From contig JAIWOJ010000018.1 in NCBI GenBank assembly GCA_020216965.1, positions 1 to 12,028 on the forward strand: 12,028 bases of DNA. Direction: 5' to 3'. This DNA comes from Prosthecobacter sp. Its GTDB lineage: Bacteria > Verrucomicrobiota > Verrucomicrobiia > Verrucomicrobiales > Verrucomicrobiaceae. The notes below the pieces were generated by a model. That model was not told the origin of the DNA, ran no database searches, and saw nothing but the letters and a program-made list of their open reading frames with translations. The stretch's first letter is position 1. Every line of letters starts with the position of its first letter. Positions 1 to 6,596 of the stretch are shown piece after piece. The position numbers and the translations under genes were made by a program.

Positions 1-1058
1 TACCCTTCATCAACCGCGGTTTCCCGTCGCCCTCAACGACGGTTTATCCTGCCGCCTGCCGCCGGGTTCTTGGGGTCAGCGGTGTCACTGCCGACAACAA
101 ACCCTACAGCAAGACAGACTACGCGCGCCTAGCGATCCATCTCTTCAATCCGCGCTCCTGGTTCTTGATGCGCGGCTGTGCTGGGCCAGACGGCAGGTAC
201 CGCAGCCTGAATCCTTTCGATCAATCCCGCAGTAGTATCGACAGCGTGCAAGTCGAGGCTTTGGGCAAACTAAGAGCCCAACAAATCAGTGCTCCGACCC
301 CGAATGTGCCCTGGCTCGTCGCTTCTGGTAAAGAAAAGGTGGCTCCTGTCGGGCAGGGTAGGCGCAGTGGCGTCAGTGCCGCAGGGGGTGGCACATCTTC
401 TGCCACGCCGCAGGTGGCTGGCGCTGCTGCCCTTTGGCTGGCAAGCAACGAGCGCCAAATCCGCGCGGCGGGCCAATGGCGCTCCTGGCAGAAGGCGGAG
501 GCGACCATTCATGCGCTGCTCCTTTCCGCGCAGCGGCAAAGCTCAGGCGACCCCGCCAAGGCGGAGCAAGATGAGCGCACTGATCTGGGTGCCGGTGTGC
601 TGGATGCGCGTGCCGCCCTGAGACATGACTTTGCCAGCATTTGCCGGCGTACCTCCCCCGAGCTGAGCCTCCGCTTCCCAACGGCCGCTTGCGGCGCGCC
701 GCCCGATAGTTACGACGGCAGCCTGAGTGTGAGGAACATGCTCATCCCTTCGGAGCGCTTTTCGGCCCATGGTGAACACGCTTTGCTTGATCTTCACCTG
801 CGCTACAACCGCCCGGATCAACTCGCCCAAGCTTTGGAGACCTTGTATTATAATGACGCCCTGCTCTATCGATGGCGCAAAGGTGCCATGCCATTGAATG
901 GCAAATCGCGTAGTGTCTGGTTCAATCCTTTGAACTGGGTGCTCCACCCGGTGACTGCGGTGCGCAGGGTCATGTATTTCGGGGATGAGCCCGGCCTGCG
1001 CGCGCAAGCCAAAAGCGATGCCCAACGTGCACTCCGCCGAGCCAAAAAGCTGCCATGA
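1..1058 (+). CDS. Subtilisin-like serine peptidase (S8 family), C-terminal part, 5' end outside the window
   Basis: The reading frame beginning at base 3 is open to the left edge and gives 351 residues before TGA, so the N-terminus and the catalytic Asp and His lie outside the window. The nucleophile motif is clear: GGGTSSATPQVAGAAALW, with the catalytic Ser codon at 396-398 (residue 132 of the visible part). Upstream, VYPAACRRVLGVSGVTADN matches the usual subtilase stretch after the oxyanion region, and ISAPTPNVP resembles the 'APG' strand before the serine loop. Subtilases hydrolyse peptide bonds and are usually exported, but no export signal can be judged here. About 200 residues follow the serine motif, including a segment rich in aromatic residues (YYNDALLYRW, WFNPLNWVLHP) and a basic tail. 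I do not recognise this extension as a known domain. The stop overlaps the next start (ATGA), which suggests translational coupling to the lipoprotein. Confidence 0.85.
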   Translation, partial: PFINRGFPSPSTTVYPAACRRVLGVSGVTADNKPYSKTDYARLAIHLFNPRSWFLMRGCAGPDGRYRSLNPFDQSRSSIDSVQVEALGKLRAQQISAPTPNVPWLVASGKEKVAPVGQGRRSGVSAAGGGTSSATPQVAGAAALWLASNERQIRAAGQWRSWQKAEATIHALLLSAQRQSSGDPAKAEQDERTDLGAGVLDARAALRHDFASICRRTSPELSLRFPTAACGAPPDSYDGSLSVRNMLIPSERFSAHGEHALLDLHLRYNRPDQLAQALETLYYNDALLYRWRKGAMPLNGKSRSVWFNPLNWVLHPVTAVRRVMYFGDEPGLRAQAKSDAQRALRRAKKLP

Positions 1059-1696
1059 AGTCCCTCCTGCTCTTGCTTGCCACCCTACTCGCTGCCTGCG
1101 GTTGCCCTCGGAAGCAGCAGCCACCGCAGCTAAGCGTAGCCAATCCCGCGCCCACACGCAGCTTGGCTACCGCTGTCTGTATCGACCCAAAGCGCGAGGA
1201 CATTGCTACCGGCATCCAGATCAAAGCTGGTTGTTGGTATCTTTTCACCTGCCAGCCGCTGCTTGATGATGCAGGCCGCCCCTACGCCGACAAGGAGCCA
1301 GCGCTGCTCCCCGCAACGGCGGATGGCAGTTATGGGCTCGTGAGTCGAGTCTTTCATTTCATCGCTGCCGAGCGCCTAGCCTCTGCGCGCCAGCCCCACA
1401 ATCGGCTTCGGGTGCGCCGGGTAGAAAATGGCACGCCCGCCACCTTCATGCAGCTCTTTGGCTGTATTGGCGACAGCCGAAAGGTGCCAAATTTAGAAAA
1501 TGAAGCCTTCATCATCGGTTCTTGCCGGGTATGGAAGGCTCCAAAATCGGGGAGATTGCATGTTTTTGTCAACGACTGGCCGAATACAAGCCAAGTGCCC
1601 CTGGGCGAGGGTACGCCCTACAGCAACAACTGCGGTGCCCTGTGGCTGACGGTGACAGCGCTCGATGTCGCTACAACACCGGTGCGTTTGCCCTGA
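1055..1696 (+). CDS. Lipoprotein with possible LecA (PA-IL)-like calcium/galactose-binding domain
   Basis: A 213-residue protein. The N-terminus MKSLLLLLATLLAACG is a typical type II signal peptide with lipobox LAAC and lipidated Cys15, so it should be anchored to a membrane after export. The C-terminal half (about 128-203) resembles the end of the LecA galactose-binding lectin fold. It has a hydrophobic strand with IG (LFGCIGDSRKVP), then FIIGSCRVWKAPKSGRLHVFVND, then PYSNNCGALWLTVT. In LecA, the equivalent D...T-x-x-N-N residues bind calcium and sugar. Here D174, N191 and N192 are present, but about ten extra residues separate the Asp from the NN pair. The earlier segment GIQIKAGCWYLF resembles the strand near the first calcium ligand. 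The lipoprotein call is firm; the lectin-like fold is an inference and sugar binding is untested. The start overlaps the protease stop by four bases, so the two are probably one operon. No Shine-Dalgarno is seen. Confidence 0.8.
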   Translation: MKSLLLLLATLLAACGCPRKQQPPQLSVANPAPTRSLATAVCIDPKREDIATGIQIKAGCWYLFTCQPLLDDAGRPYADKEPALLPATADGSYGLVSRVFHFIAAERLASARQPHNRLRVRRVENGTPATFMQLFGCIGDSRKVPNLENEAFIIGSCRVWKAPKSGRLHVFVNDWPNTSQVPLGEGTPYSNNCGALWLTVTALDVATTPVRLP

Positions 1697-1860
1697 GCAT
1701 CTGCGGTGCAGCACACTGAAATCGGCTCAGCCTCGCGGCTCAAGGGCGATGTCATGGCGCTTAGTGCTCCAACCGGACTGCGACACTTCTTGGCCGCTGT
1801 TTTCCGCACAGGGGCGGTTTCATGTGCCAAGCAGTCCATTTTTATCAGGCACGGCGGTAG

Positions 1861-1881
1861 AAACACTGCCAGAGTGTTTTT
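1861..1881 (+). terminator. Weak candidate terminator after the protease/lipoprotein pair
   Basis: A 7-bp stem, AAACACT (1861-1867) with AGTGTTT (1873-1879), encloses a 5-base loop and runs into a short T stretch. It lies about 165 bases past the lipoprotein stop and about 80 bases before the cytochrome start. The stem is AT-rich and the T tail is short, so this is tentative. The rest of 1697-1961 shows no convincing gene. Confidence 0.3.
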
Positions 1882-1961
1882 GGCGTGACAGCAATCCGAG
1901 ATTTTGACAAAGGATGAGTCGAGTCACGGTTTTTTCCTGGACTCATACCCTCCCCAAAATC

Positions 1962-2324
1962 ATGAAACGCTCCTACTTCCGACTACTCGTCCTCATCTGT
2001 CTGTCTGGCAGCCCTCTTTTCGCGGATGACGCGATTGAGCAGGCGATGAAAAAATACCACAAAGCTCCTCAAGGCACTGACCCGGTGTGCAAGAAGGTTT
2101 CCAATGGCGAGGCCACGGCTGATCAGCTTTCTGAGCTTTTGAAGGCTTATGAGGCGATGGCCGCTGCGAAGCCTCCGAAAGGCAACCAGGCAAGTTGGGA
2201 TGAGAAAAACCAAGCTCTCATCTCAGCGGTGAAAAAGATCCAAGGTGGAGATGCCAGTGGGGTGAGTGACTACAAGAAGGCCGTGAACTGCAAGGCTTGC
2301 CATAGCGTTCACAAGCCAGACTGA
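1962..2324 (+). CDS. Small exported c-type cytochrome with C-terminal haem site
   Basis: A 120-residue protein from the ATG at 1962. The in-frame start at 1914 would put 16 residues before a perfectly good signal peptide (MKRSYFRLLVLICLSGSPLFA, cleavage before DD), so 1962 is preferred. The single haem-attachment motif CKACH (C110, C113, H114) sits seven residues from the end, followed by SVHKPD. The mature part is charged and helix-forming (EQAMKKYHK, QLSELLKAYEAMAAA, EKNQALISAVKKI). Small, helical, with haem c at the C-terminus: this is the plan of class II (cytochrome c'-like) proteins, although similarity to classical cytochrome c' is not obvious. It would act as a periplasmic electron carrier; partner and redox role are unknown. 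It appears to be a single-gene unit closed by the terminator at 2370-2400. No Shine-Dalgarno precedes the start, only a CCCTCCCC tract. Confidence 0.85.
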   Translation: MKRSYFRLLVLICLSGSPLFADDAIEQAMKKYHKAPQGTDPVCKKVSNGEATADQLSELLKAYEAMAAAKPPKGNQASWDEKNQALISAVKKIQGGDASGVSDYKKAVNCKACHSVHKPD

Positions 2325-2369
2325 GTAGAAGGTTCCTACATTCCGTGTTCGGGTGCGATCCCCGGAGTT

Positions 2370-2400
2370 GAGCGTCGGCCTAAGCCGACGCTCGTTTTTT
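2370..2400 (+). terminator. Rho-independent terminator after the cytochrome gene
   Basis: A perfect 10-bp stem, GAGCGTCGGC (2370-2379) with GCCGACGCTC (2384-2393), carries a CTAA loop and is followed by GTTTTTT. It lies 46 bases past the cytochrome stop. The opposite strand has no T tail, so it should act on plus-strand transcripts only. The following 2401-2573 holds no convincing gene, only an imperfect palindrome around GATCCAGGATC near 2445. Confidence 0.9.
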
Positions 2401-2573
2401 CGGCTGGTCTGCCCCTGTTGCCTTGAAACGCAGCATTCGGATTGATCCAGGATCGATTCTCCTGATCTTTGTCATCTTTCCCTTTGCAGGAGCTTTTGTC
2501 TGCTGCCTCCGCGATACTGCCTCCAGGTCTTGCAGATGCGGATGAGACCGCTGCACGCACCTGTTTTTTGGCT

Positions 2574-4871
2574 TTATGTCGAAAACCGGTCGAGGCGGGT
2601 GACACGTTTCCAGAAAAAGTCTAGTTCACGGGCCAAGGTGCTGATGATCTGGGAAGGCTCTGCTTTGAGCACGCCAGATTCAGATTCCTTGATCAAGCGT
2701 TGCATGGCGTAGAGGGCGGCGGCGGACTCGACATCCAAATGAATGATGTCAGCGACCTCTCTGACCGCTGGGGGGAAAAATTGGCTTTGGAGGATGCCCT
2801 GCCAGGTGAGTTGGTCACGCTCTGTCTTGAAGCCTACCATCTTGAGCTTGGCGGGGGGCCGCTTTTCACGCTCTGCCTGGGCCGTTAATTCTGCTAAGCG
2901 ACCTGCGGCAAAGGCACTCATGGTCTGCCAGTAGGCAGTGTCTGAGGGCGGCGCTGTGCCAAAGAGCACCTCCACGCCCTGCATGGTCCAGTAAAGCGCC
3001 TGCCGGCCGGGTAGTCCGGGCAGCTCGTGTTCGCTGAATCGGACGAGGGGGAAGCGCCTGCCTGCGAGGCGGATGACTTCTGCAAGGCGAGCATGGTCCA
3101 AGGGCTGTGCGACCGCCTCAGCCTGGTGCTGTAAACGTAGGGCGTGAAAACGCCCGTTGAGCTCATCCACGACGGGTGTGGTGGGCTTGGCTAGGGGCGG
3201 TGCGGTCGAGGTAGGCAGCGGCTGCGCAGAGGGCGCAGGGCTAGCAGCGATGGCTGCCGCTGCAGCCATGCCGCTCGGCTGGCGTAGGCGGGAGAGCATG
3301 TCCCGCAGCTTTACAAAGGCGTCTGCGGTCGGGGTGGCCTCTGCGGAGCTATTTGCTGGTGCTGTGCCTGGGACAGTCTTCCAATCCGTGGCTGCCGCCT
3401 CCTGTGCGTCTGGCGGTGCTGCTGTAGGCAGGGCTGGAGGGGGCAGAGTCTCTTCTGCGGACTCCTGGGGCGCTGGGTCCACGGTGGGCAGATTTTCGCG
3501 CACATCGTCCTGAGGAAGGGCTGCCTCTGGCTCTGCAAGGCTATCCGCCATGCGCTGCACCACATTTGCTGTATCTTGATCAAAGAGGGGCGGTAGATGG
3601 GTGAGGGACTCATCAGCCACCGTCTCCGTCAGAAGAGGCACTTCATTTTCCAAGCCCGCGCTGTGTTCCCCGGTGGGTTCATGAACTTCTGAAGCCGGTA
3701 TGTGATGGTAAATTTCCCACTGACGTGCGCAGTGGCGCAGAAAGGCGCGTGCGGAGACACTGCCTACGGGTCTGCCGAGAAAGTGCTGACGTAGGTTGAG
3801 GAATTTTTCAAAATCTGCCTTCAGATCAGCAGCCACCCCGGCCTGATCAAGGCGCAGTCGCAAGAGGGAGGTTGCATCAGCCTCGTTGAGGCCACGTAGA
3901 AGCACTTGGCTGGCGGTGAGGCGGTCCTCCAAGGCTCCGGGTAGATGGTGGCCGAAGGTGGCCTGCCACACATCCTGATTTAGGCTCAGAACCACATGCA
4001 TCTTCTGGTTCTCCACCAGGTCGAGCATCATGGAAGCGATTTTGACTCCAGCTTCCGGGTTTCTGTAGAGGCCGTCCAGGTGGTCCACGAGCACGACCAC
4101 AGGCCGCCAGAGATCCAGCAAAGCCAGAAAGGCTGGCACGCCATGGTCTTGGTCGGCCGTGCATAGCTCCCGCATTTCAGCAACACCAGCCAGCCCACCC
4201 TCCTGGCATTGTGACATCATGGCGCACATCCACCCGTGCAAGAGCTCAGCCCGCAGGGGCAACTGGCGTGCGGCGAGGGCTGCTAAGGAGGCACAGAGGC
4301 CTTCCTGGTGTTCAGCCAGCCAGTCACCTACCCGTCTTGCTTTTCCGTCAGGGTCAAAAATATCCCTTTGAGGCCCGCTTAACACTTCCAGCGCCTGCTG
4401 GGGATTGGCACAGGTCAACCGTCCCTCTGCCACAAGCTTTCGGACCAGCTTGGTGACAACCTGGGCACAGTGATGGCGCAGCCTAGACCAGCCTGGGCTA
4501 TCCCCTGGGGCGGCCTCAAGCAGTGCATCCAGCCCACGGCGGGAGAGGCTAGGTAGGCTCAGTGCATCCCCAGCACGGAAGGTGATCGGGACAATCACGG
4601 CCTGTTCTTCTACCTCCTGAGCGATACGGCCGAGCAGGTGGGTTTTACCGTAACCGGCCCGGGGGGCTGTCAGGAGCATGAGCGGCCCTCCGCGCTGCCC
4701 CTCTAGGGCGTCTAGGACTTGGTCCAGAACTTCGGCTTGGAAAGAATCTACCGAATGGCCCGCCTCCCAGGGGGAGCGGCACACATCATGGGCGAAAGGA
4801 TTTGGTGGCACGGCTTCCGCATCCCTGAGAATATGGGATGGGGTGGGAGAAAGAGAGTCAGCGCTAGCCAC
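2574..4871 (-). CDS. Large P-loop ATPase (AAA+/STAND-like) with disordered linker and unrecognised C-terminal domain
   Basis: A 765-residue protein starting at GTG (4869-4871); an in-frame TAG 36 bases upstream and the absence of an earlier ATG support this start. The N-terminal half is an NTPase domain. Walker A is TAPRAGYGKTH (68-78, K76/T77). Walker B is VVVLVDHLDGL (258-268, D263 and D266). A sensor-1-like Asn lies in VVLSLNQDVW (N298), and an EDRL arginine at 317 precedes a helical lid-like region to about 390. Residues 400-565 are rich in Ala, Pro and Glu and are probably disordered. Residues 566-765 form a separate, well-ordered domain (VIRLAGRRFPLVRFSEHELPG, ALYWTMQGVEVLFG, ISTLARELDFFWKRVTR) that I cannot assign. 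The NTPase architecture recalls ORC/Cdc6- or STAND-type switches that act on DNA or protein partners, but no function is claimed. It stands alone, on the opposite strand to the upstream genes, with a distinctly AT-rich leader. Confidence 0.85.
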   Translation of the reverse strand: MASADSLSPTPSHILRDAEAVPPNPFAHDVCRSPWEAGHSVDSFQAEVLDQVLDALEGQRGGPLMLLTAPRAGYGKTHLLGRIAQEVEEQAVIVPITFRAGDALSLPSLSRRGLDALLEAAPGDSPGWSRLRHHCAQVVTKLVRKLVAEGRLTCANPQQALEVLSGPQRDIFDPDGKARRVGDWLAEHQEGLCASLAALAARQLPLRAELLHGWMCAMMSQCQEGGLAGVAEMRELCTADQDHGVPAFLALLDLWRPVVVLVDHLDGLYRNPEAGVKIASMMLDLVENQKMHVVLSLNQDVWQATFGHHLPGALEDRLTASQVLLRGLNEADATSLLRLRLDQAGVAADLKADFEKFLNLRQHFLGRPVGSVSARAFLRHCARQWEIYHHIPASEVHEPTGEHSAGLENEVPLLTETVADESLTHLPPLFDQDTANVVQRMADSLAEPEAALPQDDVRENLPTVDPAPQESAEETLPPPALPTAAPPDAQEAAATDWKTVPGTAPANSSAEATPTADAFVKLRDMLSRLRQPSGMAAAAAIAASPAPSAQPLPTSTAPPLAKPTTPVVDELNGRFHALRLQHQAEAVAQPLDHARLAEVIRLAGRRFPLVRFSEHELPGLPGRQALYWTMQGVEVLFGTAPPSDTAYWQTMSAFAAGRLAELTAQAEREKRPPAKLKMVGFKTERDQLTWQGILQSQFFPPAVREVADIIHLDVESAAALYAMQRLIKESESGVLKAEPSQIISTLARELDFFWKRVTRLDRFST

Positions 4872-5277
4872 AGCGATTCGAAGATTTCTGTCATTAAGGA
4901 TTAACTATTGAAATTATTCCATTGCTCCAAAAATCAAAGCCTTCCTTTCGTCACTTTGCGAATATTTTCAGATTAGATGCGGTAAGTTTCTCGAAATTGA
5001 GGCTTCTGATGGAATGCCTAGGCGCTTGAGTGAAGCCTAGCTCCTGCTTTCCCAGGCTCAGGAATGCCCCGATTCTCTGGAAAAGCTCAACCTGGCCAAA
5101 AGGAAGAGGCGGGTCTTGCGACCCGCCCCTGATCTTTCGGTGAATTCCAACAGCCACGTAGGATACCAACGAGAAAAGTGCGATGACTGACTGCGAACGC
5201 AGCGTCTATCTGTGGTTATTTTGGCAGATCTCATGAAAATGGCGTCAGCTTCGCGTGAGCAGGTTGTAAGACGTTTG
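4872..5277 (-). other. 406-base intergenic region between pheA and the ATPase gene
   Basis: No gene is supported here. Bases 4872-5000 are clearly AT-rich (22 G/C in the 60 bases from 4921, counted by hand) and probably contain the ATPase promoter on the minus strand. I could not find a -35/-10 pair with good spacing. An inverted repeat with 7-bp arms, AGGCTTC (5000-5006) and GAAGCCT (5032-5038), surrounds the palindrome GCCTAGGC. The pheA terminator lies at 5098-5127. The remaining 5128-5277 has small hairpins such as CTGCG-AA-CGCAG but nothing assignable. Confidence 0.5.
5098..5127 (-). terminator. Rho-independent terminator downstream of pheA
   Basis: Read on the minus strand, a perfect 8-bp stem, GGCGGGTC then GACCCGCC (5127-5120 and 5115-5108), with a GCAA tetraloop, is followed by TCTTCCTTTT. 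GCAA is a stable GNRA loop. It lies about 150 bases past the pheA stop and ahead of the AT-rich leader of the ATPase gene, so it should separate the two transcription units. Confidence 0.75.
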
Positions 5278-6147
5278 TCAGGTTTCAAAACGCCTTCCTG
5301 CTGGATAGATGCCGGCAATACGCACGCCCGCCCCATCCTGACGGACGGTGGTGAGCGCTGCTGCCATTTCGGGGCTGTCTGGCACCCCCTCAACCTCAAC
5401 GAAAAACCGATAGGTGTTGGGATGACCGCGCACGGGCCTGGATTCCAATCGTTTCAGGTTGATGCCTGCAGCACTGAGGGGGGTGAGGAATCGACACAAA
5501 CTGCCAGGGCGGTCTGGTAGCTCGACAATCAGCGCTGTGCGCTGGCAGCCTTCCCCAGGCGCGACTGGGCGATCAGACAGGACATAGAACTGGGTGATGT
5601 TGGGCAACTCTGGGGCGATGGGGTAGTGCAAGACTTCCAGCCCGTAAGCCGCAGCGTTTTGTTTTGGGCCGATGGCCGCAGCCCCAGGCACTTGGGCGGC
5701 CTTTTCCGCCGCCTTGGCGGTGCTACTTTCCACAACGCGCCGTGCATTGGGGTGGGTAGCCTTTAGCCACTCATCCGCGTGATAAAAGGGCATCGCATGG
5801 GAGTGGATGGACTGAATAGGGCAACCCTGGTGCCCAAGCAGCGCCAACTTCACGTCTAAGGTCAATTCTTCGATGATGTGCAGGGCACACCGCCCATCCA
5901 TGAGCCGATCCACGGTATCGATGATGAATCCACCGGACGAATTTTCAATCGGCACTAAGCCGAGCAGGCCCGGGTGGGAAGCGAGGTGATCAAAGACCTC
6001 ATGGATCGACGGCAGGAGATGAATCTTGGCACCTGGAAAGCGCCGGGTGGCGAGCAGGTGAGAAAAGCTACCCTCTGGGCCGAGACAAGCCACGTCAGCA
6101 GGCTCTCCTGGAGAGCGACTGTCTGAGGATGGGGTGCAGGAGGCCAT
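5278..6147 (-). CDS. pheA: Prephenate dehydratase (PDT domain plus ACT domain)
   Basis: This enzyme converts prephenate to phenylpyruvate, the committed step of phenylalanine synthesis, in the cytoplasm. Numbered from an in-frame TTG at 6168, the catalytic domain spans about 27-198: LGPEGSFSH, GLVPIENSSGG, SSTAKAAE, AAIGPKQNAAAYGL and PNITQF. The ACT regulatory domain spans about 210-288 (ALIVELPDRPGSL, then KRLESRP, the usual Phe-binding signature), so feedback inhibition by phenylalanine is expected. There is no chorismate mutase domain, so that activity must be elsewhere. The usual TRF motif reads TQF here. The start is uncertain: the TTG would overlap the zinc-ribbon stop (TTGA), while the ATG at 6147 gives 289 residues with a 17-base gap. 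I chose the ATG because the first seven residues show no conservation signal. Co-transcription with the zinc-ribbon gene is likely either way. Confidence 0.93.
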   Translation of the reverse strand: MASCTPSSDSRSPGEPADVACLGPEGSFSHLLATRRFPGAKIHLLPSIHEVFDHLASHPGLLGLVPIENSSGGFIIDTVDRLMDGRCALHIIEELTLDVKLALLGHQGCPIQSIHSHAMPFYHADEWLKATHPNARRVVESSTAKAAEKAAQVPGAAAIGPKQNAAAYGLEVLHYPIAPELPNITQFYVLSDRPVAPGEGCQRTALIVELPDRPGSLCRFLTPLSAAGINLKRLESRPVRGHPNTYRFFVEVEGVPDSPEMAAALTTVRQDGAGVRIAGIYPAGRRFET

Positions 6148-6164
6148 GCGGGGCTGCCTGAGCT

Positions 6165-6401
6165 TCAAAGCAGGTCAGAGGCCAGGACAGAATGGGCCGC
6201 GCGCATCGCCAGATCCCTAGCCTGGGCCACGACACGAGGTGCCGTACTGTCAAAAAGATAACCGTGGCAGCTAGGGCAGGTCACAGCACGCGCGACGACG
6301 ATCGACCCACAGCCTTCACAGACCTTGTACTGTTCCGGGTGGCTGGTGATCTTCTCAGCCTGCTTCAGACGTTGGTCGCCGTTGGATTCGGGGGCGCTCA
6401 T
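6165..6401 (-). CDS. Small zinc-ribbon protein (78 residues)
   Basis: Two CxxC knuckles, CEGCG (C28, C31) and CPSCHG (C42, C45), are 10 residues apart, the spacing of a four-Cys zinc ribbon. The flanks are a charged N-terminus (NGDQRLKQAEKITSHPEQYK) and a helical C-terminus (VVAQARDLAMRAAHSVLASDLL). I do not recognise a named family. Such ribbons occur in small nucleic-acid- or protein-binding proteins. It sits directly upstream of pheA, touching or overlapping its start, so it is the first gene of that transcription unit. The ATG at 6401 is the only sensible start and has no Shine-Dalgarno ahead of it. A real gene is supported by the paired cysteines and the tight packing; the function is unknown. 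Confidence 0.75.
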   Translation of the reverse strand: MSAPESNGDQRLKQAEKITSHPEQYKVCEGCGSIVVARAVTCPSCHGYLFDSTAPRVVAQARDLAMRAAHSVLASDLL

Positions 6402-6596
6402 GATGTTGATGAGGCGCGTTTAATGCGGAAAGAGGCGCTCTGCAAGCACGCTTGTGCAGCCCTTTGAAGACACCACAGAAACCCTCCGTCGGGAAAAAAT
6501 GCAGCTTGCAATGCTGCCGCAACTGGACGGCTGGGCAGGGTGGTGGGATGGATGAGGTGCCTCCACTCGTTTTCAGATGGAGCCTTTCTAAAAACT
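6402..6596. promoter_or_regulatory. Divergent intergenic region between the zinc-ribbon/pheA unit and yceD-rpmF
   Basis: These 195 bases separate two divergently transcribed units and must hold at least two promoters. I could not find a convincing sigma-70 hexamer pair on either strand. Visible structures are a bulged inverted repeat around TGCAAGCACGCTTGTGCA (near 6440-6457) and a small hairpin, GCAGC-ttgcaat-GCTGC. A G-rich plus-strand stretch lies at about 6530-6557. Confidence 0.35.

Noticed and set aside
543..1157. Long open frame of 204 codons on the minus strand, antisense to the protease
   Set aside because: It lies wholly opposite a gene with a clear subtilase motif; long antisense frames are common in GC-rich DNA, and it has no recognisable motif.
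1618..1907. Short open frames on both strands between the lipoprotein and the cytochrome
   Set aside because: Composition is not protein-like, no motif is visible, and they run through the candidate terminator.
1904..1932. TTGACA at 1904-1909 as a promoter -35 for the cytochrome gene
   Set aside because: At 17-base spacing the -10 position reads CGGTTT, which is not a usable -10 box.
2336..2605. 89-codon minus-strand frame past the end of the ATPase gene
   Set aside because: It overlaps the ATPase end in another frame and runs across the cytochrome terminator hairpin; low-complexity, with no motif.
3157..3513. 118-codon plus-strand frame rich in Ala/Gly opposite the ATPase linker
   Set aside because: It is a mirror of the Pro/Ala-rich linker codons on the other strand; no independent support.
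5185..5215. Hairpin CTGCG-AA-CGCAG as a second pheA terminator
   Set aside because: The stem is only 5 bp with a 2-base loop, and there is no T tail on either side.
6540..6596. Upstream extension of yceD with a start at 6540
   Set aside because: The added 19 residues do not resemble the family, and the ATG at 6597 gives a normal-length protein.
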